NCBI GenBank assembly: GCA_045537495.1
Contig: JAZSPN010000061.1
Location: 1 to 12,473, forward strand
Direction: 5' to 3'
DNA length: 12,473 nucleotides
DNA from: UBA1425 sp045537495
Lineage (GTDB): Bacteria; Bacillota; Clostridia; Oscillospirales; Acutalibacteraceae
Below are positions 12,171 to 12,473 of the stretch, one piece after another (position 1 is the stretch's first letter; every line of letters starts with the position of its first letter). The position numbers and the translations under genes were made by a program. A model generated the notes under the pieces. The model worked only from the letters and a program-made list of their open reading frames with translations, was not told the DNA's origin and did no database searches.

Positions 12171-12473
12171 TTAATACCAGATCCAACCAAAGAGAAGGAT
12201 TATAAGAATCCACTGCCACCAGGTGTATTTGATGGTGACTTTAAATTCTGTTCTTACACCTTCATACTCAATGTAGACTGTGTTCTCGCCTATAAAGTTG
12301 GTGCTGAATCCTAACCATGTTTCTTTTATCTTAGATGTATCTGTGATAATTTCCGTTGTTCCGTCTGAATAAGTTACCTTGAGTTCAATGCCTGAAAGAT
12401 CAAGCTTGTCCGGTTGCTTGTAGTAGTACACTGTCTTTGTCGGGGCTTTCTTAACCGAAACTTCTTCTATTTC
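12171..12473 (-). CDS. C-terminal end of a Big_3-type Ig-like surface protein (runs off the window)
   Basis: The frame is open from the right edge to a TAA at 12171-12173, giving 100 residues with no start. It resembles a group-3 bacterial Ig-like domain: a linker KKAPTKTVYYYKQPD, then LDLSGIELKVTYSDGTTEII, then a closing strand pair around NTVYIEYEGVRTEFKVTIKY. In this family such domains are stacked spacers in secreted or cell-surface proteins, so the missing N-terminal part should carry an export signal and a functional domain. The last 18 residues (YTWWQWILIILLFGWIWY) are strongly hydrophobic and aromatic with no charged residue after them, suggesting a membrane-associated tail. A GTG at 12429-12431 lies inside the frame but has no ribosome site and sits mid-domain, so it is not a start. 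Confidence 0.75.
   Translation of the reverse strand, partial: EIEEVSVKKAPTKTVYYYKQPDKLDLSGIELKVTYSDGTTEIITDTSKIKETWLGFSTNFIGENTVYIEYEGVRTEFKVTIKYTWWQWILIILLFGWIWY

Noticed and set aside
11980..12219. Open frame of 79 codons on the minus strand
   Set aside because: It crosses the terminator at 12137-12161 and is antisense to the small protein gene, which has a perfect ribosome site.

Overview
The window looks like a chromosomal segment of a Gram-positive anaerobe of the class Clostridia, most likely an Oscillospiraceae/Ruminococcaceae-type gut bacterium. The evidence is indirect: strong AGGAGG-type ribosome sites, a BspA-like leucine-rich-repeat surface protein, the paired GGGtGRT and NifU-like genes, a TM1586-type nitroreductase, a Big_3-type surface protein tail, and short intergenic gaps holding well-formed intrinsic terminators. 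No RNA gene, CRISPR array or complete mobile element is visible.

Layout, left to right. (1) Positions 1-324 (minus) hold the N-terminal part of a tyrosine recombinase that runs off the window. This corner is visibly more AT-rich than the rest and probably marks one end of an integrated element. Two palindromic sites lie between it and the next gene. (2) Positions 464-2179 (minus) form a two-gene operon: a NifU/IscU-like Fe-S scaffold protein followed by a GGGtGRT-family protein, with a good promoter at 2213-2241. (3) Positions 2356-3867 (plus) encode a secreted BspA-like LRR protein with a TTG start. Its last codons contain a full TTGACA/TATAAT promoter for a nitroreductase gene and an overlapping lipoprotein gene (3904-5282), which end at a terminator. 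(4) Positions 5409-6773 encode a stand-alone citrate synthase. (5) Positions 6883-8148 encode a cytoplasmic GH29 alpha-L-fucosidase. (6) Positions 8188-8664 (minus) encode a TspO/MBR membrane protein, convergent with the fucosidase and sharing a terminator with it. (7) Positions 8784-10550 encode a large unrecognised protein with three N-terminal membrane helices and a big external region. (8) Positions 10624-12130 hold an AGCS-family sodium:amino-acid symporter and a 45-residue one-helix protein with a perfect AGGAGG site. The symporter's ribosome site sits inside the preceding terminator hairpin. (9) From 12171 to the right edge (minus) is the C-terminal end of a Big_3-type Ig-like surface protein.

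Most genes are single units with their own promoter and terminator, so the window is a run of small independent transcription units rather than one pathway. The clear functional couplings are the NifU-like/GGGtGRT pair, the nitroreductase/lipoprotein pair (4-base overlap), and the symporter with its micro-ORF. The best candidates for undescribed biology are the 45-aa protein beside the symporter, the hairpin that is both terminator and ribosome-site cover, the GGGtGRT/NifU-like pair, and the unknown three-helix membrane protein.
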